The translations under genes were made by a program, and so were the position numbers. A DNA stretch of 37,225 nucleotides from Actinomortierella ambigua (taxonomy: Eukaryota; Mortierellomycota; Mortierellomycetes; Mortierellales; Mortierellaceae). Location: NCBI GenBank assembly GCA_016098155.1, contig JAAAJB010000350.1, positions 1 through 37,225 on the forward strand, written 5' to 3'. Below, one piece after another: positions 20,014 through 32,337 of the stretch. The notes below the pieces were generated by a model that was not told the DNA's origin, did not search any database, and saw only the letters and a program-made list of their open reading frames with translations. Each line of letters starts with the position of its first letter. Within the stretch, counting starts at the first letter, position 1.

Positions 20014-21828
20014 CCCTTTTCACCATTTTTTATTTTTATTTCTCCCTTTTTTTTTTTTTTTGGCCCTGTCAAACCTTTGTAACTATTACTGGCCCTGTCT
20101 CTTCTGTTTCCCCTATCGGCGCTCCTTCTAAAGTACACCCTCTTTTCTTCGTGTCTTCCCCTTCTTTCTTTCTTTCTTTCTTTTTCTTCTTTGACATTCC
20201 TTCTCCCGTCCAACTGGATCTCATTTAGTCATTGTTTTTTATCCTCATTCTCTCATTCTCTCATTCTCTCTCTCCCACCCTTGCTCACTATCTTCTGCGG
20301 TTTCTTCCACAGGGTACGCCACTTCATTCATTCCTTGCCTTGCACCATTGCATGGCAACACACCGAGGACATTGTAGCTTCCTCTTTCCTTTACTGCATC
20401 ACTCCCTGTAACGCCTCTTTCTCTCCTTCTCTCTTCTTTCTCTCCCCTTACACGACCCTTTTCTCGAAAAAGAAAAAAGAAAAAGAAGGTGTGCTTGGCT
20501 GTGGTTGTGCTGCTGCTGCTCGGTGGTGGTTCTCCTCCTCCTCCTCCTCCTCACTTCTTCCTCACTCCTCCCTACATACTTTAACACGAACGACGATTAT
20601 CGTCGAGTTCTTTTTATGCTGTTGTGCTAACCTCCCTTTCTCCTTTCTCTTTTCCATCTTCTTCCCCTGCCTCCTTCCCCTCCCTGGGGTCTCTCGCGGT
20701 ATCCCATCTCTTTTCTGTATTGCATATTTCATCCATACACAAACAGATCATCAGCCTGGGGCTCAGCGACAAGACATAGCCGACGACGACGCGAGCACTA
20801 GTCAGTGAGCGAAGCAAGTGTTGGCAAAAGAACGAAAGGGAAGCAAGACAAAACAGTCAGACCGACAAGAAAGAAAGAAAGAAAGAAAGAACGAAAAAGA
20901 ACGCGAATCCCTTCAGTTGTCGACGCAGTATCCCCATCCCCCCGCTTCAAAACCCTGCCGAGATAATCTCGCCCTCCCCTTCCTTCCTTCCTTCCTTCCT
21001 TCCGTCTTTCCGTCAGTCCGTTCTTCCTTCCTTCTCCTCCTCCCTTTCTTCCTCTGCAACAACTTTTAACAACAGCCAAGCCAGCCAGCCAGCCAGCCAG
21101 ACAAACCCATTCAGCCATCCATCCCAAGTGATTGAAGGGTGCAACTCAGTCAACAACTACTCTGTCTGTCGCTCCCCTTGCGCACAGCAATTTCATTTGA
21201 ACAGACGCAGACGCGCAATAGCCAGCCAGCCAGCCAGCAGCAGCAGCAGCAGCAGCACTGTGTTTGGAGGGCGTTAAGTTTGTCACCAAAAGGTACCTTA
21301 TCCGTCTATCGGATTATATTATCCCTGTTCAATGCCAATCCCCTTTTTGCCTCCCTCTCCCTTTCTGCTCAGTTGTCATTGTCGTTCGTAACCTTGATAT
21401 TACCGTTTTGTGTGAGTGTGTGTGCGTGTGTTGTGTTGTGTATGTGTGTGTTCAAGTGGGTCCGGTCGAAGCACAAGCCCTTCTTCTTTTCTCTTTGAGC
21501 AGCAACCTTCTTCCTAGTCCCTTTTTTTACTTCTTGTTTTTTCTCCAATTGGATGACATCGTTGTTTGACTGGCGGGGTGAGGAAGGTCCCACTTGGTCT
21601 GTCCGTCAGAGAAAGAGAGAGAATAAGAGGGAGAGTGACGGGGAGAGTGATAGATAGGCAAAAGCTGGGTCATTGGAGACCGCACCAAGGGAAGGGAGGG
21701 GAGAGACAGACATGAGCGAACGAGGCGCAAGTGGCGAGATGTTGGATTGGGCAAAGTGGCCAATGCGGCTGTTGACGAAGTTGGGACAGAGCAAAGAGAA
21801 AGTGAGAGAGAGATAGAAGGGACGAGGG

Positions 21829-21830
<2 letters not shown>

Positions 21831-21861
<31 letters not shown>
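21831..21861. repeat. (GA)n microsatellite
   Basis: About fifteen uninterrupted GA units, next to further G-rich purine sequence. Confidence 0.95.
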
Positions 21862-21864
<3 letters not shown>

Positions 21865-22431
21865 AAGGGAAGGGAAGGGAAGGGAGGGGAGGAGAGGGGA
21901 GGAGGAGGAGGGACAAGCGGGTGGATGGGATGGTGTGTTGTACATGTGTAGTGTGTATGTGTTGTTTGCCCTGTTCGCCCTGGCTGGCCTTTGTTATCAT
22001 CCAGTCAGTCTCCCGCCCCCCTCTCCTCTCTCTCTTGTTCTCTCTCTCTCTTTCTCTCGGGCCCTCTTCCTTGCACAACCTTGGGCCTGAGAGCTAGCAA
22101 CTGGTCCAGCACAAAGAGCACATGTATTATTAGAGCATGGTCTTAGCAAACGACATGGACATGGATGGGGGGGGGATTGACCTGGTTTCTTTTTTTTTTT
22201 GCCCTTCCTCCCTTGCTCCTTCCCTCCCCTCCCTCTCCCCTGGCTTTCCTTTTTCTTTTCTTCCCCAACTTCCAATCTCGCGGTCGTTAGCACGGATCCT
22301 ACTTACCCATCCGTCCATCCGTCCCACTCCTCTTCCTCCTACCCGTCCACCCAACTCTGACGAGCACCCGCATCCGCGCCTCACTCCCATTCACCCATCT
22401 TCTTTTGTAGTGTGGTTGATGCTCTTGCAAA

Positions 22432-22450
22432 ACACACACACACACACACA
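22432..22450. repeat. (CA)n microsatellite
   Basis: Nine uninterrupted AC units. Confidence 0.95.
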
Positions 22451-22800
22451 GACACTCGCATATACATCCGCACATACACACATTCAAACAAGGATCAAAA
22501 AAGAAAAAAAAACACACAACACTCGCATATCGCGCTGTGTACGTGTTGTGTTTGTATGCATGCCTCTCTCTCTCTTGTTCGTGCACTCCCTGATCCTGAC
22601 GCGCACATATCAGCTGCGCGAGACAGCCAGCGAGGCAACAACACGCGCTCTTTCTTTTCCCCATCTCATTATTATCTCACTCCATCCTCCCCCCCACCCA
22701 TCACCACCACTACCATCACTTCTCGAACCTGATACGCCTGTGACGCGGAGTATCGCGTTGCGTTGCAGACCATATACATCAACAAAAAAAAACGACGCGA

Positions 22801-23585
22801 AAGATGTACATGCATAGCATATGCTTCGCATCCCTTCCTCCCCACCCTCCCCCCTCCACGCTGTTAAAAGAGAAGACTGGCGTTCCATCCTCCCTCCCCA
22901 TCCTCTTCTCATCTCGCTATCAAGCATCCGACACAATCCACCTTCTCATCCTACATCCCCTGCCCTTATCCTTCTTCCCCCTCCTCCTCCTCCTTCTCCT
23001 CCTTGCCGTCCGCCTTTTGTCGTCCCCTCTCCCCCAACCCCTGCTCTTTTTTGTGCGCCTGTTGGACAGGCACGAAAATTATACGGCGAGTCGGCTCATT
23101 GCTTTCTCCCTCCTTCCCCTTTTCTTCTCTTCACTTCTTTTCTAATATCCATCTCCCTCATCCCCCCTTCCTTCTTGTCTCTCACTCTCTCACTCTCCTC
23201 TCCTCTCCTCCCCTATTCGAAATCCCTGCCAATCCAACCTGCCATCTTGTCCGTCGCTCTCCATCATTCTCTTGTGCTTTTTGTTATCTTGCAACATCGT
23301 TTGCAATGCACGTCTAGAAGTGATCTTCCTCTCTCTCGTTCTGTCTCTATCTCTTTCCTCATCATTCCCCATCACTCCCCATCACTCTACCATACCGTTA
23401 CGATAGACGCTAACCACACCCCCTTTCTCATCTTCACTACTCTATTCCAACAGAAGTCTCTTTTCTTTTTCTTCTTCATCTCTCCTTTGTTCTCAAGACC
23501 AAAAGGGACCCTTCGCACTCGACTTGATCGAGCTCAATCCAAAAAAAAAGTGATACTCTCGGAGTTTCAGACAGCCTGCAAAGTC
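22801..23585 (+). promoter_or_regulatory. Pyrimidine-rich leader directly upstream of the CSL gene
   Basis: Strongly CT-rich plus strand running up to the CSL start codon. It stays open in the CSL frame back to an ATG at 22821 but encodes only Ser/Pro/Leu low-complexity sequence, so I read it as 5' untranslated. Confidence 0.5.
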
Positions 23586-24394
23586 ATGGATGAGATGCTG
23601 GCTCAGTCGATGGACCACTCAACACCTCTCCACGTCCCTCAGCATCACCAGCAATTACCTCAAGGCCACCCTCTCCATTCTTTCCCCCAAGGATCGGCCT
23701 CTTCCACTTCCTCATCGTCCTGTGCTTCACCAGCCGTCTCTGGACGTGATCTTTCGTCGCTCCCGCAGCATCTGCCGAAAACTCCCACATCCCAGCATTT
23801 TCATACAGTTATGCAGCAACAGCCCTCACACTCGTCCTCACCAGCAATCCCGACCTCCATGGCCGTCTCCAGCCCTGCCTTGACACAAGAATGGATGCAG
23901 GTCGCTTCAGCACCCTCACCTGCCTCGTCCTCGCAGGCCGAGTTTGGCTCAGGGCTCGTGGTCTTTGACATGTTTGGCTTTCAATCGCCCTCGGACATGT
24001 TTACCATTGACCATACCGAGTTTGCATCCACAGACTTTTTTCCGTCCTCTATGAACATTGCTGCCTCGACACCCACAGTCTCCACACCGATTCCCCTGTC
24101 CGATGTTGTCTCTGCTTCGGTGGCTACCCCAGTATCGGCAATGCCATCGACGCCATCAGCTCTGACGCCTTCGCCGTTTGAGGTCACAGGCCCCTTTATC
24201 AGTCTCCAGCAGCAGCCATTACCACCACAGCAATTGACGCAGCAGCAACAACAACAACAACAACAGCAGCAGGGCAACGGTCTTCATCAACCGAATGGCC
24301 ACGACTCAGTTATGACGTCCGACACAACAGTGTCTCCTGCCGGATTCGCACTCAAGTCTCAAGGACTTGAAGGTTTTGATCCGTACACTCTGCA

Positions 24395-24425
<31 letters not shown>

Positions 24426-24860
24426 CAACAGCCACCACCACCACCACAACAGCAACAACAGCCATTAGCTCAATCGCAAGCCCACTCCTTGCCGGACCCA
24501 AGTAGTTTTGCCTCCATGACGATTCCTCAAAACGACAGTCCGTTGTCGAATAATGTGATGCTCAGTGGCCAAACTGGGAGCGGAGCCGATGGGAACACGT
24601 CGTCTTTTCAAAACATATTCTTCAGCACTGGACCAGCCTCAACTACAGGACCTACAGTGAAGCGGACAATTCGCCACCGCCACTCTGTCTCTGTGACCTC
24701 GATGTCGTCCGAGGGCTCGGTTGTGATCAAACAGGAGCCTATCCAAACAAAGCACCCGCTACATGTTCGCTCACAACCACAGCTGATGCAGAGTCATCAA
24801 CATCTCCAACAGATGGCACTCCAACAACAACAACAGCAGCAGCAGCAACAACAACAACAG

Positions 24861-24892
<32 letters not shown>

Positions 24893-27800
24893 GCAGCAGC
24901 AGCAACAACAACGAGGCATCCATCCGTTGTCGACGAGTGCACTGAGCGGCTCCATCGCGTCGACGGCTTCGGGAAACACCGTGGGCTTGGGAATGTCGAC
25001 CTCACGACCTCTGAACAAGCGGCCAAGCGACTTACACGTGGACATCTCGGGGCGATCAAGCTCCTTCCGGATGAATGGAGACGTGAGGGCCGGTGATTTT
25101 CGCTTCAACGCGGATTCCGGTGGTCACCAAGAGACTGACCCGCTACACACACCCATGTCGCCAAGCGCCAACACCTCAGCGAGTGCGCCTCTGACTCCTG
25201 CCTTTTTCTCGCCAGCTTTTGGAGAGGCTTTGGGCAGCCCCGGCGCCATTTTGTACCAGAGCAGCCCATTTGTGCTCACCGCTGGAGACCGCAACCGGAC
25301 GTCGATGCAAACAGATTCGTCTATCGGATCTTTCATGGACATCCAAGCATCCAATGCATCGTCACCATCGTCCATGAGCTCGCTCAACGATGTTAGCCAT
25401 CGCATGTTCCGCAACTCTGTTGATTCCATGCAGATGCCACTTGAGACGGTGACGCCTATGGACATTGCCTTTGGTGAGCTCTCCACGGACATTGGCTTCA
25501 TGGATAAGATCAAGTCGTCAAACAATCAGCCTTCTGCCTTCCGAGAGTCGTTCTGCCCCTCTCCTGATCACATTGACCCTCAGAATGTCGAGGTCAAGCC
25601 GAGCATCTTCACTCGGGAGATCAAAATCGAACCAGGCCTGGACACCATTGGCCCATTGGAGATAAAGCAGGAAGACCCGTATCCATTCAAGAATGGTAGG
25701 CTCGGCGATTCCAACAGGATGTCCACCATGTCATCCTCAGAGTCGCTGTCGAAGATGGCCAAGAACGCACGAAAGCGCAGATCCAATGAAGGATGTTCCA
25801 CGACAACCACCTCGGCCGGATCCACACCTTCATACAGCCCAAGTCCGCCACGCAACGATCACCGCCGCTCCATGTCTGTCTCGTCATCAGATGAAAGAGA
25901 GTCTGTGACTACCACTTCCAGCCGAATGACCTCATCCCTTGCAATCCGTCCAGTGCGACTCAGCCGCGACACACAACCGCCTTCGCCAGAGGCGATGAGG
26001 TATGGGCCAGTCTTGACTCTTCGTTTGTTCATGTTTCAATCCCTCTTTGAAGGTACCAAAGAACCAAAGATATCAGTGCTAATAATGCGTTTTCTTTTTA
26101 CTCTCCTCGTAAAGAACTGTCATCCGGCGTTATCTGGAGGGAAGAACGCCCTCTGCGGGAGGCGAAAAGTCTGTGCTCATTTTAACCTCCAAGGTCGCCC
26201 AAAAGTCGTATGGAACGGAGAAGCGCTTTCTATGCCCACCCCCGACTACGCTTCTCCTGGGCTCCAACTGGTGGTCGGCACAATCAGGAGTTGAAGGCAG
26301 GGACGCCATCCCTCAGGCACCCAAGATGGTGATCTCTATCTGTGGCGAGGCAGGAAGTCAGCAAGGTGTGATTGACTGGACACAACCTAGCGAAGAAGAG
26401 CCAGTGACGCCGGTCGTCACCGGTAAATGTGTGTCGAAGCAGCTTTACATCAACGATGCGGACGAAAAGCGTAAGAAGGTCGAGGTCCTCGTCAAGTTAA
26501 TGGCCGGTGAGATGGAGCTGGGTACTTTTGCCTCCAAGCCCATCAAGGTCATCAGCAAGCCAAGCAAGAAGCGCCAGAGCATCAAGAATATGGAGCTTTG
26601 CATTCACCATGGTACGACGATCTCTCTTTTCAACCGAATCCGCTCGCAGACCGTGTCGACCAAGTACCTTGGTGTGTCGACCACTTCGAATGCCTCGTCT
26701 CATGCACCCTGGAACTTTGGCGCCAACAACCTGCGCGACTGGCCTGGTGTAGACCCCAACAATGACAGCAACTCAAACCCTGTCAACACGGATGGAGGCA
26801 CCTGCTTTGTTGCCCGTACCGGAAGCTGGGATCCCTTTGTCGTCTGGATCGTCAGTCCCGGTCAAACGCGAACTGAGACACTCGAGGAGCATGCCCTTCG
26901 CCATCCAGGATTCCCGCCACCGCCGGCCATTGCCCTCAACTCGCCCCCACTCAACGGACCGCAGATTCCCATCCACTACAACCAACCCATCGTTCTCCAG
27001 TGCCTCTCGACGGGACTGGTGAGTCCTGTGATGGTCATCCGCAAGGTCGACAAGGGCAGCATGGTTCTTGGAGGTGGCTCATCGGGCAGTCCATCGGCCG
27101 AGTATGACCAGGAGGCCATTGGCGATCCAGTCTCTCAACTGCACAAGGTTGCATTCCAGATTACTGGCCAAGCGGCTCCTTCGACATTCCCCCACACAAA
27201 GTTGCAGCAGGGCACGTATTTAGCCTGCCTGGGAGATGTTGTGGGCATGCAGCGCGCGAATGAGGGCAAGAAATACCTTCCCGATTCTCACGCGTCAGGC
27301 TCGCCACCGCCTTCCTCTGGCAGTTCTGCTGCAAGCCACTCGAACGCCATGGACATTGTGCCCGAGTACCCAGAAGGTCAGCTCCCCAACCCTCTCTTCT
27401 CAGCATGGGGATCTTCAGCGGATGACAAAGCGCAGCCAATCTCGGGCCAGAGGACCGTTGTAACAACCGCCGATGGCGTCAAGGTCGAGCGCAAGCGTCG
27501 CGTATCATCGTCCGTTGTGATTAAGCCCTCAGCTCAGACTCCTCGGTCGATTGCCAAGAATCGTCGCCGCGTGAATAGCATGAGTGTCACCTCGGCAGAA
27601 GCACAGCGCATCCGCGTCAGTGCGTTAACGGCCCACCAACAGCAGAGCCAGACTTCTGCCAATACATATGTTACGCTGCAGCCGACCATCAAAGAGTCGC
27701 GTGACAAGGCCAAGGACGCTACCAAGGCCCATTCCCTCCAACAGCGCCGCAACTCCACTATCTGGACCGAAGATGTCACGGATGCTGCTGTCTGGACCAT

Positions 27801-28463
27801 TGTTGGCACTGGTATGAATTTTTCGCTTCCTTCGTTTGTCTTGATGGATGATTGCCTGTGACCATGTTCCTTTTACTCATCATTTTCCATCACCTTTATC
27901 ACCTCTGCATCCTCCTTTTCCAATCAATAGATTGTGCTCAGTACAATTTTTGCAATCCTGGTGGACTGGATGCCATGACTTTGCCTCAGTCACCCTTGAC
28001 CCCAGTGCCCATGGTCATGGAAGTCTCTGTGAACAGCAAGAGTGTCAATGGTGCTGCCAGCCTCAAGCCCAGGTCCAGCACGCCTGATACGTCGGCCAAG
28101 GCCTCTGTACGGGTTGTGTCGACTGGATCTCACCACATTCTGAGTGCCGGTTCGCAAAGCAGTGGTCTGCCCCGCACGATCACGCTGAAGGGTCATGGTT
28201 TCCAACGTGACCTTGCCGTCTGGTTCGGGACCTCGCCTGCCATGACAGAGTTTCACTCGGAGGAGGTGCTCGTTGCGCATGTGCCCGAAGATGTTTTCTT
28301 TCGCTCGTGCTCCGACTTTGCTGCCACAGATGACCACGAGCGTCGCAAGCGGGTGAAAGAGATGGGAGGTAGGCACGACCCGGTCCCGATCCCAATCCCG
28401 ATCTTGCTTATCCGCCAAGACGGTGTGATCTTCCGATCTGGTCACAGTGTCTCTATGGCGTAG
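23586..28463 (+). CDS. CSL (CBF1/Su(H)/LAG-1) family transcription factor
   Basis: Sequence-specific nuclear DNA-binding protein; animal members are the Notch effector RBPJ/Su(H), while fungal members act without Notch. Exons 23586-25999, 26115-27811 and 27931-28463 join to 1547 aa. Residues 1-800 are Gln/Ser/Pro-rich and disordered, with a run of 30 Gln at 413-442 and several shorter ones, plus three SUMO-type sites. The conserved core starts where exon 2 joins: MRTVIRRYLEGRT, then the RHR-N signature KVAQKSYGTEKRFLCPPP (about 829-846), ISKPSKKRQSIKNMELCI and SLFNRIRSQTVSTKYL (about 975). The beta-trefoil domain has VIRKVDKG, DPVSQLHKVAFQI (about 1143-1155) and DAAVWTIVG. The C-terminal IPT/TIG domain runs from RTITLKGHGF (about 1450) to LLIRQDGVIF. 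The long N-terminus resembles the Cbf12-like (F2) class of fungal CSL proteins; that subclass is inferred. The start at 23586 was chosen because upstream sequence is leader-like. Confidence 0.93.
24822..24911 (+). repeat. CAG/CAA repeat encoding 30 glutamines
   Basis: Thirty consecutive Gln codons, mixed CAA and CAG in small blocks, in the CSL N-terminal region. Shorter Gln runs lie near 24240-24272 and 24390-24430. Confidence 0.98.
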
Positions 28464-29283
28464 GACTAAGGCGAGGAGGTTGGGTGTTGATCAAGCAGCA
28501 AACTCGACGAGGCGAATGCAAGTCATCTAGGGCGAGAGACAAAAAAAAATCGAGAGGGTCCTGCTAGGTGTGCAGGTGGACCCTTGCGGGGGATTGCGAG
28601 TTGCAAGTAGCGGATGTCGTTGTGGTATTCTTCATTCTCTAAGCTTGCGTCGCGAAGAGATCTGGTTGTTCACCAGAAAGGGGTTAAGAGAGAACCGAGC
28701 CTTGTTTTTTTTTCTTCGTTATCTTGCTGTTATTGCATTTTCTGTTATTTTATTTCATTTCTATCCCTTTGCACGCAACAGTTTCCGTATACCCAAACCA
28801 ACCATTCCCCCACCCTTCCTTTCCGTCCATCTTCCCCCTCCCTCACCAAATCCTCCTATCACACTTTTCGATGCCTTTCACATTATCTCGCATACGAACC
28901 CATTCCCCCTTCCAACCACATCCACGACGCTTTGTTTTTTCCTTTACTACTCACCCGAGAAGGGGGTTCCCTCGCCCATTTCTTTGTTCTCCATGTAAAT
29001 AGTTTTCTCTTTTTTCTTCCCTCAGAGAGGATGACGGGTGGGCAGCCAGTTCCCTTCCGTCCCCTCCTGCTGCACTTGCTGAGCCATTTAAATTCAAACA
29101 ACAAAAAAAAAAGTTTTTTTTCTCACAATCGACACCCCTTGTTCAGCAACACCAATAAATGTAACTTGTGCATTCCCACCTTTGCATCGCTACAACAGCT
29201 GGACTTTGTTGTGCTATGCAAATGGTTGGTCCCATCTTTTATTCTTCTTCCCTCCCCCTGAAGCACCGTTGAAAAACAAGCGA
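28464..29283. other. 3' region of the CSL gene, no gene seen
   Basis: Pyrimidine-rich from about 28700 on. Open frames are low complexity. It probably holds the CSL 3' untranslated region. Confidence 0.4.
29154..29159 (+). terminator. AATAAA, possible CSL poly(A) signal
   Basis: AATAAA about 690 nt after the CSL stop, followed by a T/G-containing stretch. It is the clearest hexamer in this flank; a closer, non-canonical signal cannot be excluded. Confidence 0.3.
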
Positions 29284-32200
29284 GGTACAATACTCAAATC
29301 AATATTGTTGTCTTTGCTCATCTTCCCCCTGTTCTGTCTACGTTCCTTCATCTATTGGATGATTACCTCCTGGCCCCTGACTCACTATCAAATCGCGCTT
29401 GCCGTGGGAACAAGAGGGGGGGTGAGGTCAGACACGCTTACGAATGCCACCCTGCCCATCATGTTTCTCAAGCTTATCCAATTTTAGCACTCGACTTTCA
29501 ATAGAAGAGAGGACGCTCTGAACCCTGCAAGCGCGTTCTAGCCCTACCACCCCCCTCTCCCATTGAACTTTCATCATCCCTTTACACATATTTGCAAATA
29601 CATCGACCAGTGTCCAATATGAGACAGGCCAGGTTGGGAAGCTCACCTTTGCATGCACCACGTCCACGCTCATGTTCACCAGCACATGTGCTGATCAGCT
29701 TTTCTCTACAATACAATAGCGACCAGTCACTTGACGAAGCTGGTTATCACACCCCAGCTAGCCTGACCACCCCTCGAAAAACGCGTCTGAGTGCAATCTA
29801 ATTTATGCTGCCTTGTCCCTGTCGTGTTCTTTGACCAAATGGTCTTCGATATCCTGAATCAATTGCATACGCGATGAAAATAAATTGTGGCAGGGGTTTA
29901 GATTTTGACAGGAGGACCGGGAGGGGTGTACTTTAAAAGTTTTACGTACCAACCACGTTTGTCCCAGCCATTGTTGAGTATCCCCTCTTTCTTTTTCTCT
30001 GTCACCCCCCCCCCCTTGTTTTTATTTCCACACTCGAGGGAATCACGCATCGAATGGATCCGACACATGCCTCTTCAACATCGAAGAATCCATCAACAGG
30101 AGTACAAGGAGGAGGAGGAAAGGGAGGAAAACAACGCGAACGTGTGCTGGACCATATTGCAACTCGAGGGCTCAGGGAAGGGCTGGGGTTCGATGTGACG
30201 GTGTCAGCCTTTGGCGTTAACTATCAACTCCATCGTCTGATCCTCATGCGGTCCAAGTTCTTTGAGTCGTTGTTCGAGGGCCGATGGTGTGAGCGTGGGT
30301 CGGACCGGGTGGCTCTAGATTTCGACGCCGATCTATTCGTCTCCAGGCAGAGTTTTGAAACCGTCATCGCTTGTATCTATGGACTCTCCATCGCGGAGGC
30401 AGCAGCAGACGAAGCCGAAGACGAAGATGAAGGGAAAGGACAAGAAAAAGGAAAAGAAGAAAAAGGGAGAAAAGGAAGAGAAAGAGGAGTGGAAGGAGGG
30501 GAGAAGGAGGTGAATGACGAAAAGAGTGTCGCCATAGACAAGGACGCTCATCCACATCATCGGCCCTTGTTGTCATCTTTGCTACCAGGGAGCGACAGCA
30601 AGCAAGGAAAGGCCCCAGCGGTGGAGGTGGAGGTGGTCCGCCCAGACCCCGGACGGATCACAAAGTCTAATGTCCTCAATATACTAGCCTGTGCAGCCTA
30701 CTTTGGGGTCGAGGAGCTGTGTCAACAATGCACGACCTATGTTGTCCGCGAAATGGTGACGATGGAGCATGTGACGGGTATTGTTTGGTTCTGTGAAGCC
30801 CATACCTATTTCCCATGGACAAACAAGATCGAGGATGCCTGCAAGACATTCCTCCGTCGCAATGTGTGGAACCATCCCATGGCCACCTGCTACGCCGTCC
30901 TAGAGAGACTTCCTGCTCGTTGGTTGCTCGAGGTGCTGGCATCGGACTCGCTTTGGATCCCTAATGAGTGGGAGCGGTACAAGCTGTGCCGCCGCGTCGT
31001 CTTCCACAGGCATGTTCTGGCGCAGTGCCAACGGCATCAGCGCCGGGGGCAAAGAGCATGCCATGTCAATTGTAGGAGCAATGTTGAGTGTGATGGTGGT
31101 GATGGTGGCAGTAGTGGTAGTAGCGATTCGACACCTGGACCAGCAGCAGCCGATTCTGCCCTGGATGATTCAGGAGAAACCGGTAGCACCAGTGACGCGG
31201 AAACTCTTCGAGACAGCACCTTACCTGGGGATAAACCATCGGCGGCTACTATTGATATCCATGATGCACTCCCAGATGCCACAAAGAAGACGAGAGCGCC
31301 AGAGGATGGCGACGACAGTGTTGATGAAGGCCTTAGTGACGAAGATGACGACGAAGATGATAGCGGGGAGAGCAGTGAGGATGAGGATGAGGATGAGGAT
31401 GAGGCCATCTACCGGGTGCTCTTTTCTTCTTGCATCCACTACATGCATATCACGTTTCAGCATCTGCAGCAAATCGCATCAGATGTGAACCCGGCGACAG
31501 GAAAACCATTTGTAGAGAGCCAAGTCGTGCAGAAAGCGTTTTGGCAGCAAATGGAGCTTCGATTCCTAGTGGAAAGGTCGAAGAGTGATACCACAGATCT
31601 GGGCATCCATGTCACTTCCCAGTTTGGCCTGCCTATCTACAGTGGCTCGTCACCGTCCCCAAAGGCGCAGTATCCCCCATTCCGATTCAGCGTCGAGTTT
31701 GGAGGCTTGCACGAACTGACTGGTGCCAAGTCAGCTCATTCAGAGTCTCCGGTATTTTATTGCGGGTAAGGGTGATGCGAGTCTCCTGTACATTCTCTCT
31801 CTCACCGTTCGTGCGTTCGTCACTTACACGCCAATTTCAATTCTATGTAGCTCTTTCTGGGATATCGAGATCCAAAAATCTCGGCCACCCGACGCAAATG
31901 GCGATACGGACAAGTTGGGCGTATATCTCCGTCGCTCCTTAACCCGCCCTGATCCTCAAACACAAGTCCCGTCCCCCGCGAGTCATTTCCCTTCGGTTAA
32001 TCGAGACAGCAGCTCTATCCAGTCCTCGTCGGTGATCCACTCGTGCAAGGATGGGCATCCATGCAAGCAAGGCGCTCAGTGCACTGTCCGACCTGGATCT
32101 CAGAAGTGACGGACATGGAGGGTATGAGACGCCGTTTGGATACTATACGGACCCGAGAGACGCTTCTCACATATGGTTCAGAATGTTCTTTGTGTCTTTG

Positions 32201-32337
32201 GCGACTGAACACCCCGTGATTTCTTACAAGGGTGCTAAGAGTATCAAGAAAGGCTCTGTAAGTAATGTTATCGATTCGTGAACAACAGTACTAGTTGGTT
32301 CTTGGAGATGAAAATTGACGCCTGCTTCTGCTTCTGC
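29284..32337 (+). repeat. Tandem duplication unit 1 (BTB gene with flanks)
   Basis: Similarity to unit 2 starts at acaatactcaaatca (about 29289 and 34431), continues through the leader and both exons, and is still visible in the tgcttctgcttctgc stretch of intron 2 (about 32322 and 37173). Unit 1 has about 240 bp more 5' flank, mainly 29520-29930. Confidence 0.85.
30054..32109 (+). CDS. BTB/POZ domain protein, copy 1, C-terminus frameshifted
   Basis: Exons 30054-31765 and 31851-32109 (85-nt intron, GTAAGG donor) give 656 aa as read. The BTB/POZ domain begins near residue 45 (GFDVTVSAFGVNYQLHRLIL, then MRSKFFESLFEGRW and FETVIACIYGL), with a Lys/Glu/Asp-rich insert at about 120-165. A helical region follows (SNVLNILACAAYFGVEELCQ ... 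FLRRNVWNHPMATCYAVLER), then a long acidic stretch (DEDDDEDDSGESSEDEDEDE). A beta-rich C-terminal part starts at YPPFRFSVEF and VFYCGSFW. BTB proteins of this kind dimerise and often act as CUL3 ubiquitin-ligase adaptors; no substrate can be inferred. Relative to copy 2, an extra CAAG at 32064-32071 shifts the frame in exon 2 and ends the protein about 136 residues early. Expression or pseudogene state cannot be told from sequence. Confidence 0.85.

Larger units (their letters stand above)
17970..20810. other. Pyrimidine-rich, gene-free stretch
   Basis: The plus strand is dominated by C and T for nearly 3 kb, with short purine interludes. Embedded are CTTAC x5 (18090-18114), a GTG run (19097-19120), CT/GT tracts near 19320-19360, a T run of 24 (19990-20013), CTTT units (20160-20184) and CTC units (20532-20552). 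Open frames through it encode only Ser/Pro/Leu/Phe low-complexity sequence. It could be promoter and long leader of the CSL gene. Confidence 0.5.
20811..22800. other. Microsatellite-dense region, no gene seen
   Basis: Contains AAGA units (20866-20890), CCTT units (20979-21003), AGCC units (21078-21100 and near 21225), a CAG run (21237-21256), GA repeats (21831-21861) and CA repeats (22432-22450). Strand composition switches between purine- and pyrimidine-rich several times. No frame shows a recognisable protein. Confidence 0.5.

Noticed and set aside
17973..20228. Open frames of about 300 codons on the plus strand
   Set aside because: Pure products of pyrimidine-rich and simple-repeat DNA; no motif and no normal amino-acid composition.
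18083..21256. Regularly repeated short units considered as a CRISPR-like or telomeric array
   Set aside because: Units are 3-6 bp microsatellites without spacers, and none is a TTAGGG-type telomere repeat; the genome is eukaryotic.
22821..23585. In-frame N-terminal extension of the CSL protein from an ATG at 22821
   Set aside because: Encodes only Ser/Pro/Leu low-complexity sequence from a CT-rich leader; the ATG at 23586 begins normal protein sequence.
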